This document shows, piece after piece, positions 43,636-50,843 of a DNA stretch of 64,000 nucleotides. Numbering within the stretch: position 1 is the stretch's first letter; each line of letters opens with the position of its first letter. The stretch spans positions 1-64,000 of the forward strand of contig CAVOKZ010000013.1 in NCBI GenBank assembly GCA_963696625.1, in the 5' to 3' direction. A program made the translations under genes and the position numbers. This DNA comes from JAWVFN01 sp963696625 (GTDB lineage: Bacteria > Actinomycetota > Thermoleophilia > Solirubrobacterales > 70-9). The notes below the pieces were generated by a model. It had not been told where the DNA came from, did not search any database, and worked only from the letters and a program-made list of their open reading frames with translations.

Positions 43636-43950
43636 GCAGGTGACCACGATCTCTGCTTCCTCAACCGCGGCCGGTCGGTCAACGGGCTCCCCGGAGGCGA
43701 TCGCGTCCCAGAACTCGGCCCGGGCGACCTCGAGCTGGTCTCGCAGGAGCGCGCCGAAGCGGCCCGGGCTGACGGTCGCGGAGCGATCGTGGGAGATGTG
43801 GGTCTGGAGGATGCGCCCGTCCGCTAGCTGCTTCTCGAAGAAGACGTGGCGCTGGCGCCTTCCGCCGCGCTCCCCCGGCGAGATCCGCCGCCAGCCATCG
43901 GCGTCGAGGAAGGCCTCGACATCGCCCCAGCTGGGCGATGCCTTGGTCAT
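43622..43950 (-). CDS. HicA/YcfA-like toxin, 3' end altered
   Basis: The frame starts at ATG 43950, overlapping the antitoxin TGA (ATGA). It reads SWGDVEAFLDADGWRRISPG, then RQRHVFFEKQLADGRILQTH with the His that HicA-type mRNA interferases use, and LLRDQLEVARAEFWDAIASG. The native protein is probably about 100-110 residues. Here the frame runs without a stop through the tRNA-arm copy into the plsC repeat, ending only at 43030, so the natural C-terminus has been lost or extended. Confidence 0.6.
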
Positions 43951-44420
43951 GCAGGCTGGGCGGCCTCCGGCTCGACGCCGGGCGCCGGCGAGAGGAAGAG
44001 GCGCGAGCGCTCCTCGGGGGGCGTGAGCGCGACCTTGAGCAGCCAGGCGAACTGGCCGCGCCGCTCGGTCTGCATGTAGAAGTCGAGGCGGTCGAGGTAC
44101 TCCTCGGCCTGCTGCTCGGCGAGCTCGACCAGTTCCCCGACTGCCTCCTCATACGTCGCACCGCCGGCGACGAGGTTCAGCTCCGGGAGACGGACCACGA
44201 ACTCCCCTTCTGAGACGCTCACCTTCGGCTCGAAACGAAAACCCTCGAGCAGAAGCTCCAGGTCCGCCACCGAGACGAGCACCGCCTGTTCCTTGCCCCG
44301 GTGGCGGTCGATCAGCTGCAGGCGATGGCGGTGAACGGCTTGGTCCATGAGTTCGGACAACTGGGCCTTCGCCTGGGCGAAAGCCTGCGGCGCGAGCGGG
44401 GTGGTCAATCCTGATTCCAC
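43947..44420 (-). CDS. Antitoxin with Phd-like and HicB-like parts
   Basis: The 157-residue protein starts at GTG 44420. The N-terminal half (AKAQLSELMDQAVHRHRLQL, then EQAVLVSVADLELLLEG) resembles a Phd/YefM antitoxin. The second half (EGEFVVRLPELNLVAGGATY, EEAVGELVELAEQQAEEYL) resembles the HicB partial RNase-H fold. It is paired with the HicA-like gene through an ATGA overlap. The dual composition is my reading and not a named family. Confidence 0.65.
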   Translation of the reverse strand: MESGLTTPLAPQAFAQAKAQLSELMDQAVHRHRLQLIDRHRGKEQAVLVSVADLELLLEGFRFEPKVSVSEGEFVVRLPELNLVAGGATYEEAVGELVELAEQQAEEYLDRLDFYMQTERRGQFAWLLKVALTPPEERSRLFLSPAPGVEPEAAQPA

Positions 44421-44426
44421 GGTTGA

Positions 44427-44467
44427 ATCGTAGCTTAGTTAGTCAAATTGGTCAAGTTGGTCAATCT
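44427..44467 (-). promoter_or_regulatory. Promoter with 9-bp iterons for the hybrid antitoxin gene
   Basis: On the minus strand TTGACC and TACGAT (44432-44427) are spaced by exactly 17 bp, a good sigma-70 -35/-10 pair. The -35 lies in three tandem 9-bp units of the type AACTTGACC (44467-44442). The -10 ends 6 bp before the GTG at 44420, so the transcript would start at or next to the start codon (leaderless). The iterons are probable antitoxin binding sites. Confidence 0.6.
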
Positions 44468-45404
44468 AGGAGCTTTCCTCAGCAAGGAAGTAGTCCTGAT
44501 CGATCGCCTTCAGGTCATACGTCTGCCGGGTTGTGACGCCCACCCCGTGATCCATCATCAGGTCGGCGAGCTGCTGGCCGTCGATCAGGACGACGTTGTC
44601 CGCGATCGACCTGACGTAGTCCAGCGCGTCCGGCGTGAAGGTCGCCGTCGTCATGAAGACCCCCTTCGCCACCTGCTTGCCGTGGAGCGCCCCGACGAAC
44701 CCCTGTACCTCCGGGCGCCCGACCCGCCACTCCGCGTATCGCTTCGCCTGGACATAGATCTTGTCGAGACCGAGCCGGTCTTCTCGGATGACGCCATCAA
44801 CTCCCTCGTCCCCCGAGCGACCGAGACGCTGCGCGGCGTCTTCCCGATCACCCCCGTATCCAATCGCGACGAGGACATCGAGGACCAGGGCCTCGAAGAA
44901 CTCGGGCGTCTGGGACTTCACGCTCTCGAGAAGCTCCGCCCGGAGTGCCGAGCGCAGCTGGGCGCGGGCTCGCTCCATCAGCTCCTCGGGTGTCTCGCTC
45001 TCGGTATCCGGTCGCTGGGCCTCGTCGGCCGAATCGCCCCCGGCCGCTGGCTCTTCCCGCGGCCTGGCCCCTCGGAACGCGACGAACTCTGGGTACTGAC
45101 TCAGGTACTCGTTGTTCACCGGGCGGTCAGTGCCGATCGCCTCCAGCCCACGGTCGGTGATTCGGTAGATGCCCCGTGACGGTCGCTCGAGCAACCCCGC
45201 TCGAACGAGGTACGTCAACGCCCAACCCACCCGGCTGGAGAACACGGTCTGACGACCGCTGGGGAGCATCCGCGTGAGCTCGTCGTCAGCCAGCTTGAAG
45301 TGCTCGGCGAGGACCTCCTGGATGTGTTTCTTGCGGTGCTCGGAACGATCCGCGCAGACCTCCAGCGCCGGGGCCATCACCGCCTGATACTCCGGAATCG
45401 CCAT
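44466..45404 (-). CDS. Mrr-type restriction endonuclease (type IV)
   Basis: The 312-residue protein has an N-terminal winged-helix Mrr_N domain (RMLPSGRQTVFSSRVGWALT, RAGLLERPSRGIYRITDRG), a linker, and a C-terminal PD-(D/E)xK-type nuclease: LDVLVAIGYGG, DEGVDGVIREDRLGLDKIYV and the QAKRY catalytic strand. Mrr enzymes cut modified foreign DNA. ATG 45404 is the start. It sits in the island beside a toxin-antitoxin pair, as defence genes often do. Confidence 0.92.
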   Translation of the reverse strand: MAIPEYQAVMAPALEVCADRSEHRKKHIQEVLAEHFKLADDELTRMLPSGRQTVFSSRVGWALTYLVRAGLLERPSRGIYRITDRGLEAIGTDRPVNNEYLSQYPEFVAFRGARPREEPAAGGDSADEAQRPDTESETPEELMERARAQLRSALRAELLESVKSQTPEFFEALVLDVLVAIGYGGDREDAAQRLGRSGDEGVDGVIREDRLGLDKIYVQAKRYAEWRVGRPEVQGFVGALHGKQVAKGVFMTTATFTPDALDYVRSIADNVVLIDGQQLADLMMDHGVGVTTRQTYDLKAIDQDYFLAEESS

Positions 45405-45507
45405 CGAGCCGAACGCTATCGGGAGTCAGGCCAAGCCGGGCTGGTTCCCACCCATTGCGAAACCTTCCGGCCTGCGTCAACCTCCGCAGCGGTGAGCGGC
45501 GCTGACC

Positions 45508-46037
45508 GGCAACGCGCGGGTATGCCTCGCCAACCCGACGCTGTTCCTGAGCTCGACCGGCGCCGAGCGCAACCCCGAGCCGGCGCCCCGCGGTCAAGCT
45601 CGCGTGCGCGGTCCGAAGGCGGGAAGACTGGTGCGCTTCCTGGCCGATGTCTGGCCCCCGTATGGAGTCGGAGAGCTCGCCGCGGTCGCCGGGCTTGCGC
45701 CTGGCTACGTCTTGCGGCGCCGTTCGCCGTCACGGAGTCGTTTGCCGCGGTCCACCTCGCGCCGGTCGCGGCACCGGCGTTGCTCCTCCTCTACTGCGAG
45801 GACGCCGCATCGATCGCCGATGCTCTCGGTTTCCTCCCGCGGACCGCGGTGGGAACGTCGCCTTGCTGACGCCGTTCGACTCCGTCGCCTGGCTCCGCAC
45901 GAACGAGGCGGACGGACTCCGCTATGTAGCCGCGTCGCAGGTTGCCTTCGACTGCCTCACCGGCACCGGACGTATGCCCAACGAGGGCGAAGCGTTGCTC
46001 ACCTGGATGGTGGAAAACGAGGAGCGCCGGCGCCTCG
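45508..46037 (+). pseudogene. Decayed regulator, possibly AbiEi-like antitoxin relative
   Basis: Three frames carry successive parts of one protein: ARVCLANPTLFLSSTGAERN and GRLVRFLADVWPPYGVGELA (first frame), then APFAVTESFAAVHLAPVAAP and LLLYCEDAASIADALGFLP (second), then GGNVALLTPFDSVAWLRTNE and GLRYVAASQVAFDCLTGTGR (third). The order and the VAASQVAFDCLTGTGRMP block recall the winged-helix regulators related to AbiEi antitoxins. At least two frameshifts and probably a deletion break it. The rest of 45405-46134 shows no other gene. Confidence 0.55.
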
Positions 46038-46134
46038 CTCGGCGATGCACGCTCGGCGAGCGAGGGGCAATGAGGGGCGCCCGCACCGGATCGGACCCAG
46101 GTCGGCAACTCGACCCGCGCGACGTCGAGTCCCG

Positions 46135-46586
46135 CGCCGGACGCCAGGTCTAACCCACGCGCTCGCGTTCGGCCGCCTTGGCCCGCTCGGCGCGGCGGGC
46201 GTCCTGCGCCGCGGCCTTCGCCTCGTAGATCGCCAGGGTCTTGGCCGGGTGGCGGCCGGCGACGGCCTGTGGGGCAATCACGCGGATCTCGTCCAGCAGC
46301 CGCTGCGAGAGCGCGGCCGCCTCCTCGCCGGGATCGGTCTGCCCCGACGCCGGTTCGAAGAAGCGCAGCTTGACCTTCGGCCGCTTCGGGAAACGCGCGA
46401 AGTCGGGCGTGCCCGTGTGCGCGACGCAGACGATCTTTGCCTCCGGAACCTCGAGGGCGAGACGGCCGATGCCGCTGCGCGCCCGCAGCTTGCGCCCGGC
46501 CGAGATCGTGCCCTCGGGGAAGACGCCGATGCAGCGGCCCTCGCGCAGGGCGGCGATCGCGTTGCCCAGAGCATTTGCGTCGCCCG
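46135..46586 (-). repeat. 452-bp direct repeat, right copy (within intact plsC)
   Basis: This is the complete-gene copy of the repeat at 43170-43621. It contains the C-terminal ~145 codons and stop of the acyltransferase gene. The two copies enclose 2.5 kb with the HicA-like pair, Mrr and the decayed regulator. Confidence 0.9.
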
Positions 46587-46830
46587 CCGCCCGCTCAACC
46601 GAGATCTGCCCCATGCCGTTGAGGACCCGCCCGAGCCCGGGCTTCTTCCAGAGGTCGGATTTGGCGAGCGCGCGGATCTGCCGGCGCCGGCGGGCCGCCA
46701 TGCCGATGAAGAGCGGGTCGGTCTGCGAGTCGTGGTTGGCGACGATCAGCACCGGCCCCGAGCGCGGCAGGACCTCGAGGCCCTCGACCTCCATCGAGCT
46801 CCACCAGCGCATCGGGGAGCAGATAGCCAT
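46150..46830 (-). CDS. plsC: 1-acyl-sn-glycerol-3-phosphate acyltransferase family (PlsC)
   Basis: The 226-residue acyltransferase makes phosphatidic acid or a related lipid. Motif I is VANHDSQTD (H-x4-D), motif III is FPEGTISAG, and a basic segment (ARRRRQIRALAKSDLWKK) follows motif I. ATG 46830 is chosen; a GTG two codons upstream is possible, and farther upstream the frame crosses the tRNA gene. The C-terminal Ala/Arg-rich tail (AQDARRAERAKAAERERVG) is duplicated in the left repeat copy. Confidence 0.88.
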   Translation of the reverse strand: MAICSPMRWWSSMEVEGLEVLPRSGPVLIVANHDSQTDPLFIGMAARRRRQIRALAKSDLWKKPGLGRVLNGMGQISVERAAGDANALGNAIAALREGRCIGVFPEGTISAGRKLRARSGIGRLALEVPEAKIVCVAHTGTPDFARFPKRPKVKLRFFEPASGQTDPGEEAAALSQRLLDEIRVIAPQAVAGRHPAKTLAIYEAKAAAQDARRAERAKAAERERVG

Positions 46831-46888
46831 GGCCACGCGGTATGTCTTGGTGAACGGCTCGGGCGTGACGGTGGGTTCGGTCAAAGAG

Positions 46889-46964
<76 letters not shown>

Positions 46965-46985
46965 GGTGGGCTAGGTTAGCGACGC

Positions 46986-47954
46986 GTGGCCCGGCTTCTC
47001 CTCGCCCCCGACTCGTTCAAAGGGACCTTCGACGCCTTCGAAGTCGCCGAAGCGATGGCGGCCGGAGTCGAGGCGGAGGGGGCCCGGGCCGATCGCTGCC
47101 CGGTCGCCGACGGCGGCGAAGGAACCGCCGCCGTGCTGCTCGGCGCCGCGGGCGGCGAGTGGCGCGCGGCCACCGTCCCCGGACCGCTCGGCGACCCGGT
47201 CGAGGCGGCGTTCGGGCTGCTCGACGGCGGCGAGACCGCGGTCATCGACACGGCGGCGGCCTCGGGCTTGACCCTCGTCGCCGAGGACGATCGCGACGCC
47301 GAGGCCGCGAGCACCGGCGGCACCGGCGGGCTGATCGCGGCGGCGATCGAGGCCGGCGCGACCCGCATCCTGGTCGGCGCCGGCGGCAGCGCCACGACCG
47401 ACGGCGGCGCCGGCGCGATCGAGGCGCTCGAGCAGCGCGGTGGGCTCGGCGGCGCGAGCGTCGAGGTGCTCTGCGACGCGACCACGCCGTTCGAGCGGGC
47501 GGCCGCCGTCTTCGCTCCCCAGAAGGGCGCCGGGCGCGAGGCCGTCGAGCGGCTCGGGAGGCGGCTCGAGCAGCTCGCGGCCGAGCTGCCCCGCGACCCG
47601 CGCGGCGTGCCGATGAGCGGCGCGGCCGGGGGGCTGGCCGGCGGCCTCTGGGCCCGGTTCGGCGCCGAGCTGCGTCCGGGTGCCTCCTTCGTCCTCGACC
47701 GGCTCGGCTTCGGCGAGCGCCTCGAGGCGGCCGACACCGTGATCGCCGGCGAAGGGCGCTTTGACCGCCAGAGCCTCGGGGGCAAGGTCGTCGGCGAGAT
47801 CGCGCGGCGCGCGGCCGGCGCCGGCCGCCCGTTTCACCTCGTCGCCGGCGAGGTCAAGATCGACCACGTGCTCAAGCACCGGCTCGGCGCCGCGTCGGTC
47901 GCGGTCGCGACCACGCTCGAGGAGATCGAGGCGGCCGCGAGGCGCATCGCCTGA
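46986..47954 (+). CDS. glxK: Glycerate kinase
   Basis: The 322-residue glycerate kinase of the GarK/GlxK family phosphorylates glycerate for entry to glycolysis. Motifs are LLLAPDSFKGTFDAFEVAEA, PVADGGEGTAAVL, GAGGSATTDGGAGA, MSGAAGGLAGGLWA and VIAGEGRFDRQSLGGK. It is slightly shorter than the usual ~370 residues because a segment in the middle is compact. GTG 46986 starts 24 bp after the divergent tRNA-Arg 5' end. Confidence 0.93.
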   Translation: MARLLLAPDSFKGTFDAFEVAEAMAAGVEAEGARADRCPVADGGEGTAAVLLGAAGGEWRAATVPGPLGDPVEAAFGLLDGGETAVIDTAAASGLTLVAEDDRDAEAASTGGTGGLIAAAIEAGATRILVGAGGSATTDGGAGAIEALEQRGGLGGASVEVLCDATTPFERAAAVFAPQKGAGREAVERLGRRLEQLAAELPRDPRGVPMSGAAGGLAGGLWARFGAELRPGASFVLDRLGFGERLEAADTVIAGEGRFDRQSLGGKVVGEIARRAAGAGRPFHLVAGEVKIDHVLKHRLGAASVAVATTLEEIEAAARRIA

Positions 47955-47975
47955 CCTTCGGGTTAGGGTCCGCGC

Positions 47976-48549
47976 GTGAGCGGAGGAGGCTGGATCGAGC
48001 TCGACCGTCCGCGGGTGCCGCCGGGCAAGGGGCGGCAGCTCGGCCTGTTCGCGCGGGTGATGGCGCCGGTCGTGCGCCGTCAGAGCAAGGGCCGCACGGT
48101 CAACATCTTCTCCACCCTCGGCCGCAACAAGCGCTTCTTCCGGCCCTGGCTGATGTTCGCCGCCCGGCTGATGCCGCGCGGCACCCTGCCCCGCGACGAG
48201 ACCGAGCTGGTAATCCTGCGGACCTCGATCAACTGCCGCGCCCGCTACGAGTGGGAGCAGCACCAGTCGATCGCCCGCCGCGCCGGTCTCACCGATGCCG
48301 ACGTCGAGCGGGTCAAGGAAGGGCACGTCGCCGAAGGCTGGAGCGATCGGCGCGCCGCGATCCTCGCCGCCGTCGACGATCTGCACGGCGAGCGCTTCCT
48401 CTCCGACGCGACCTGGGAGCGGGCCGCCGCCCACCTCTCGCCCGAGCAGATGCTCGAGCTTCTGCATGCTCACCGGCCACTACGAGATGCTGGCGATGAC
48501 CCTCAACAGCGCCGGGGTCCAGGTCGAGGACCCGCTGCTGAACAGATGA
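47976..48549 (+). pseudogene. Carboxymuconolactone decarboxylase family protein, frameshifted
   Basis: From GTG 47976 the frame gives the CMD/AhpD-like fold: LPRDETELVILRTSINCRAR, YEWEQHQSIARRAGLTDADV. The final helix MLTGHYEMLAMTLNSAGVQV is in another frame. One extra T near 48463 (GAGCTTCTGCATG for an expected GAGCTCTGCATG) explains it, and after correction the stop is at 48549. Uncorrected, the first frame continues to 48578 with unrelated residues. Function: oxidoreductase or decarboxylase of unknown substrate. This may be a sequencing error. Confidence 0.8.
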
Positions 48550-48557
48550 AGCGAATC

Positions 48558-48595
48558 AGTCCGAAAGAGCGTCGCTAGTCCGAAAGAGCGTCGCT
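48558..48595. repeat. Two tandem 19-bp repeats
   Basis: AGTCCGAAAGAGCGTCGCT occurs twice without a spacer, just after the decarboxylase-like gene and before the AbrB antitoxin promoter. It could be operator half-sites or a simple duplication. Confidence 0.8.
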
Positions 48596-48598
48596 ATT

Positions 48599-48620
48599 CT
48601 TACTTAGCCCATAAAGTAAG
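48599..48620. promoter_or_regulatory. Inverted repeat before AbrB/PIN pair (operator)
   Basis: CTTACTT (48599-48605) and AAGTAAG (48614-48620) are perfectly inverted and AT-rich against the local background. They lie 13 bp before the antitoxin ATG and adjoin a TATTCT (-10-like) sequence. AAGGAGAG follows as ribosome site. Confidence 0.5.
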
Positions 48621-48633
48621 GAGAGCGAAACTG

Positions 48634-48882
48634 ATGGACGCGCGCGCAAGACTCACGTCGAAGGGCCAGGTGACACTTCCAAAGAGCGTCCGCGAGGCCC
48701 TCGAGCTGAACGAGGGCGATGAGCTGCTGTTCCGGGTCCAGCGCTCGCGGGCGCTGGTGGCCAAGACTCCGGACTTCCTCGAGCAAAAGGGGACGGTGTC
48801 GGTGCCGGCCTCGAAGCGAGGCACCCCCTGGGATGAGGTGCTCGCACGCACCCGCAGGGAGCGGGCACGTCGGCGCCGCTGA
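48634..48882 (+). CDS. AbrB/MazE-type (SpoVT_AbrB) antitoxin
   Basis: The 82-residue protein begins ARARLTSKGQVTLPKSVREA, followed by LNEGDELLFRVQRSRALV, the swapped-hairpin AbrB fold. The basic C-terminal tail ends RTRRERARRRR. It pairs with the PIN toxin through a CTGA overlap and would repress the operon at the inverted repeat upstream. ATG 48634 has GGAGAG 8 nt upstream. Confidence 0.92.
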   Translation: MDARARLTSKGQVTLPKSVREALELNEGDELLFRVQRSRALVAKTPDFLEQKGTVSVPASKRGTPWDEVLARTRRERARRRR

Positions 48883-49271
48883 CCGCGTTCCTCGACACCA
48901 ACGTTCTCATCCGCCACCTCACCGGCGATCCACCCAAGCTGGCCGCGCGCGCGACTGCTTCGCTGGCCTCCCCGGAGCACCTCCTGCTCACCGATCTGGT
49001 GCTGGCGGAGTGCGTTTACGTGCTCGAGTCGTTCTACGAGGCGGAGCCTCCGCGCGTCGCCGAACTGATGCGAGCTGCCATATCCCTGCCCGCGATCGAG
49101 ACAATCGACGCGGCAACGCTGCTTCGCGCGCTTGAGATCTATGAGCTTGATCGCCTCGACTTCGCCGAGGCATATCTCGTCGCCCAGGCCGAGGCGACGG
49201 GCATCGGCGAGGTCCTGTCTTTCGATCGGAGTATCGACCGAATCGAGAGCGTCACCCGGCGCGAGCCCTGA
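48879..49271 (+). CDS. vapC: PIN-domain toxin (VapC-like) with probable CTG start
   Basis: The 130-residue PIN ribonuclease reads TAFLDTNVLIRHLTGDPPKL, LTDLVLAECVYVLESFY and LDFAEAYLVAQAEATGIGEV, ending LSFDRSIDRI, so all acidic positions are present. No ATG or GTG precedes the first strand in frame after the stop at 48834. The only sensible start is CTG 48879, in a CTGA overlap with the antitoxin stop. GTG 48999 would remove the first catalytic Asp. This is the same arrangement as the VapC at 42361. Confidence 0.85.
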   Translation: MTAFLDTNVLIRHLTGDPPKLAARATASLASPEHLLLTDLVLAECVYVLESFYEAEPPRVAELMRAAISLPAIETIDAATLLRALEIYELDRLDFAEAYLVAQAEATGIGEVLSFDRSIDRIESVTRREP

Positions 49272-49272
49272 G

Positions 49273-49330
49273 CGGAACGAACGGGAACAAACGGGACAAA
49301 CGGGGTCAGGAACAAACGGGGTCAGACCCC
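49273..49330. repeat. GGAACAAACGGGGTCAG units with GGGGTCAGACCCC palindrome
   Basis: Repeats of the type (G)GAACAAACGGG(GTCAG) occur about three times, ending in the palindrome GGGGTCAGACCCC (49318-49330). The last bases form the 3' end of the yihY gene, including its stop. The family also occurs at 6318-6400 and 57398-57414. Confidence 0.75.
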
Positions 49331-50179
49331 TTTGTGGCGCTGCCCCCCGCGCTCTCGGGCGGCGTTCATCTCGGCCCCGAGCAGCAGGGCGACGTTGGTC
49401 AGCCAGATCCAGATCAGCAGCACGACGAAACCGGCGAGCGTGCCGTAGGTCTTGTCGTAGGAGCCGAAGTTGGAGACGTAGAAGGCGAGCCCGGCCGATG
49501 CGATCAGCCAGATCGTCACCGCGAGCAGGCTGCCCGCGGTGACCCACTGAAAACGGGCCTTGCGTTTCGGCGCGGTCACGTGATAGAGCGCGGCGCAGAG
49601 CGCCACGACCATGACCAGCACGACCGGCCACTTGATCACCTTCCAGACCGCGAGCACGGAGTCGCCGATTCCGAGGGGCTCCGCCACCGCCTCGAGCAGC
49701 GGCCCCGAGAGCACGATCGTGATCGCGATCACCGCCGCCCAGGCGATCAACCCGGCCGTGAAGAGGACCTCGCGCGGCCGCGACTTCCAGAACGGATCGC
49801 CGCTCTCGACTCCGTAGATCACGTTGGTCGCCCGGGTGAAGGACGCGATGTAGCTCGATGCCGAGAGGATCGAGAGCCCGAGGCCGGCCACCAGGAAGAT
49901 CCCGGCACGGCCGCGGTGCTCGATCACCGAGCGCACGGGGCCGTCGAACGACTCGGTCGCCGTGTGCGGGCCGATCTTCGAGAGCATCTCGGTGATCGTT
50001 TGGGTGGTACTCACGGGATCGCCGAAGAGGCCGACGATCGCGACCAGCGCGATCAGCGCCGGGAACATCGCCAGCAGCCCGTAATAGGTGAGCGCCGCCG
50101 CCGAGTCGGTGAGGCGGTGCTGCCCGAACCGCGACAGCGCCTCGGCGACACTCGCGTAGACCTTCTTGATCCTCTCCAC
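49322..50179 (-). CDS. YihY/BrkB family membrane protein
   Basis: The ~285-residue inner-membrane protein has six helices and typical blocks: LTDSAAALTYYGLLAMFPAL, TRATNVIYGVESGDPFWKSR, GSYDKTYGTLAGFVVLLIWI and LLLGAEMNAAR. The family was once annotated as RNase BN; its function is unclear. GTG 50179 (VERIKKVYASVAEALSR) is preferred over GTG 50218. The stop codon lies within a dispersed repeat, so the last residues (RHKGV) are repeat-encoded. Confidence 0.9.
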   Translation of the reverse strand: MERIKKVYASVAEALSRFGQHRLTDSAAALTYYGLLAMFPALIALVAIVGLFGDPVSTTQTITEMLSKIGPHTATESFDGPVRSVIEHRGRAGIFLVAGLGLSILSASSYIASFTRATNVIYGVESGDPFWKSRPREVLFTAGLIAWAAVIAITIVLSGPLLEAVAEPLGIGDSVLAVWKVIKWPVVLVMVVALCAALYHVTAPKRKARFQWVTAGSLLAVTIWLIASAGLAFYVSNFGSYDKTYGTLAGFVVLLIWIWLTNVALLLGAEMNAARERGGQRHKGV

Positions 50180-50249
50180 GGCGCCTGAGCTTAGGCCCTG
50201 TCCCGACAGGGATCGCACCCCTACCGGGACCGGGCCTTAGGCTCCAGCG

Positions 50250-50843
50250 ATGAGCCATCCCGTGGTCAAGGTCAGCCCGGATCTCGTGCCTGGCGCGGCG
50301 AGCGCGATCGCCGCCGGCTTCTTCGACAACGAGATCTGGGTCTGGATGCTGCCCAGCGACCGGCGCCGGCGGAGGCTGCTCGACCGCCACTACAAGCTGA
50401 TGATCCGCCGCGTCTTCTGCCCCCGCGAATCCGCCTGGACGACGCCAGACTGCATGGGCACGGCGTTATGGATGCCGCCGAGCCGCCCGCGGCTGACCCG
50501 CGGCGAGCGCTTCTTCGAGACACTCTCGCTGCTGCCGCAGGGTGTGACCGCTCTCGGCCGGGGCGGCCAGATGGACGCGCTGATGGCCGAGCACCACCCG
50601 ACCGAGCCGCACTGGTACCTCAACACCCTCGCCGTCCGCCCCGAGGGCCAGCGCCGCGGGTACGGGTCGGCGCTGATGGAGCCCGGGCTCGCGGCGGCCG
50701 ACGCCGACCGCCTGCCGGCCTATCTCGAGACCCAGCGCGAGGCCAACATCCCCTTCTATGCGCGCTTCGGGTTCGAGCTGATCCAGAAGGTCAGCCTTTC
50801 CGACTCCCCTCCGATGTGGCTCATGTGGCGGGAAGCGAAGTGA
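50250..50843 (+). CDS. GNAT family N-acetyltransferase
   Basis: The 197-residue acetyltransferase has the CoA-binding segment HWYLNTLAVRPEGQRRGYGS with the R/Q-x-x-G-x-G/A pattern, and the late strand LETQREANIPFYARFGFELI. The substrate is unknown. Its TGA overlaps the GTG of the wax-ester synthase gene (GTGA), linking the two. Confidence 0.9.
   Translation: MSHPVVKVSPDLVPGAASAIAAGFFDNEIWVWMLPSDRRRRRLLDRHYKLMIRRVFCPRESAWTTPDCMGTALWMPPSRPRLTRGERFFETLSLLPQGVTALGRGGQMDALMAEHHPTEPHWYLNTLAVRPEGQRRGYGSALMEPGLAAADADRLPAYLETQREANIPFYARFGFELIQKVSLSDSPPMWLMWREAK

Noticed and set aside
43170..43682. Second plsC gene
   Set aside because: It is only the 3' part, exactly repeated from 46135-46586, without the HX4D catalytic motif or a start.
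44442..44467. CRISPR-like short repeats
   Set aside because: Three 9-bp units without spacers; better explained as promoter iterons. No CRISPR array or cas gene was seen in the window.
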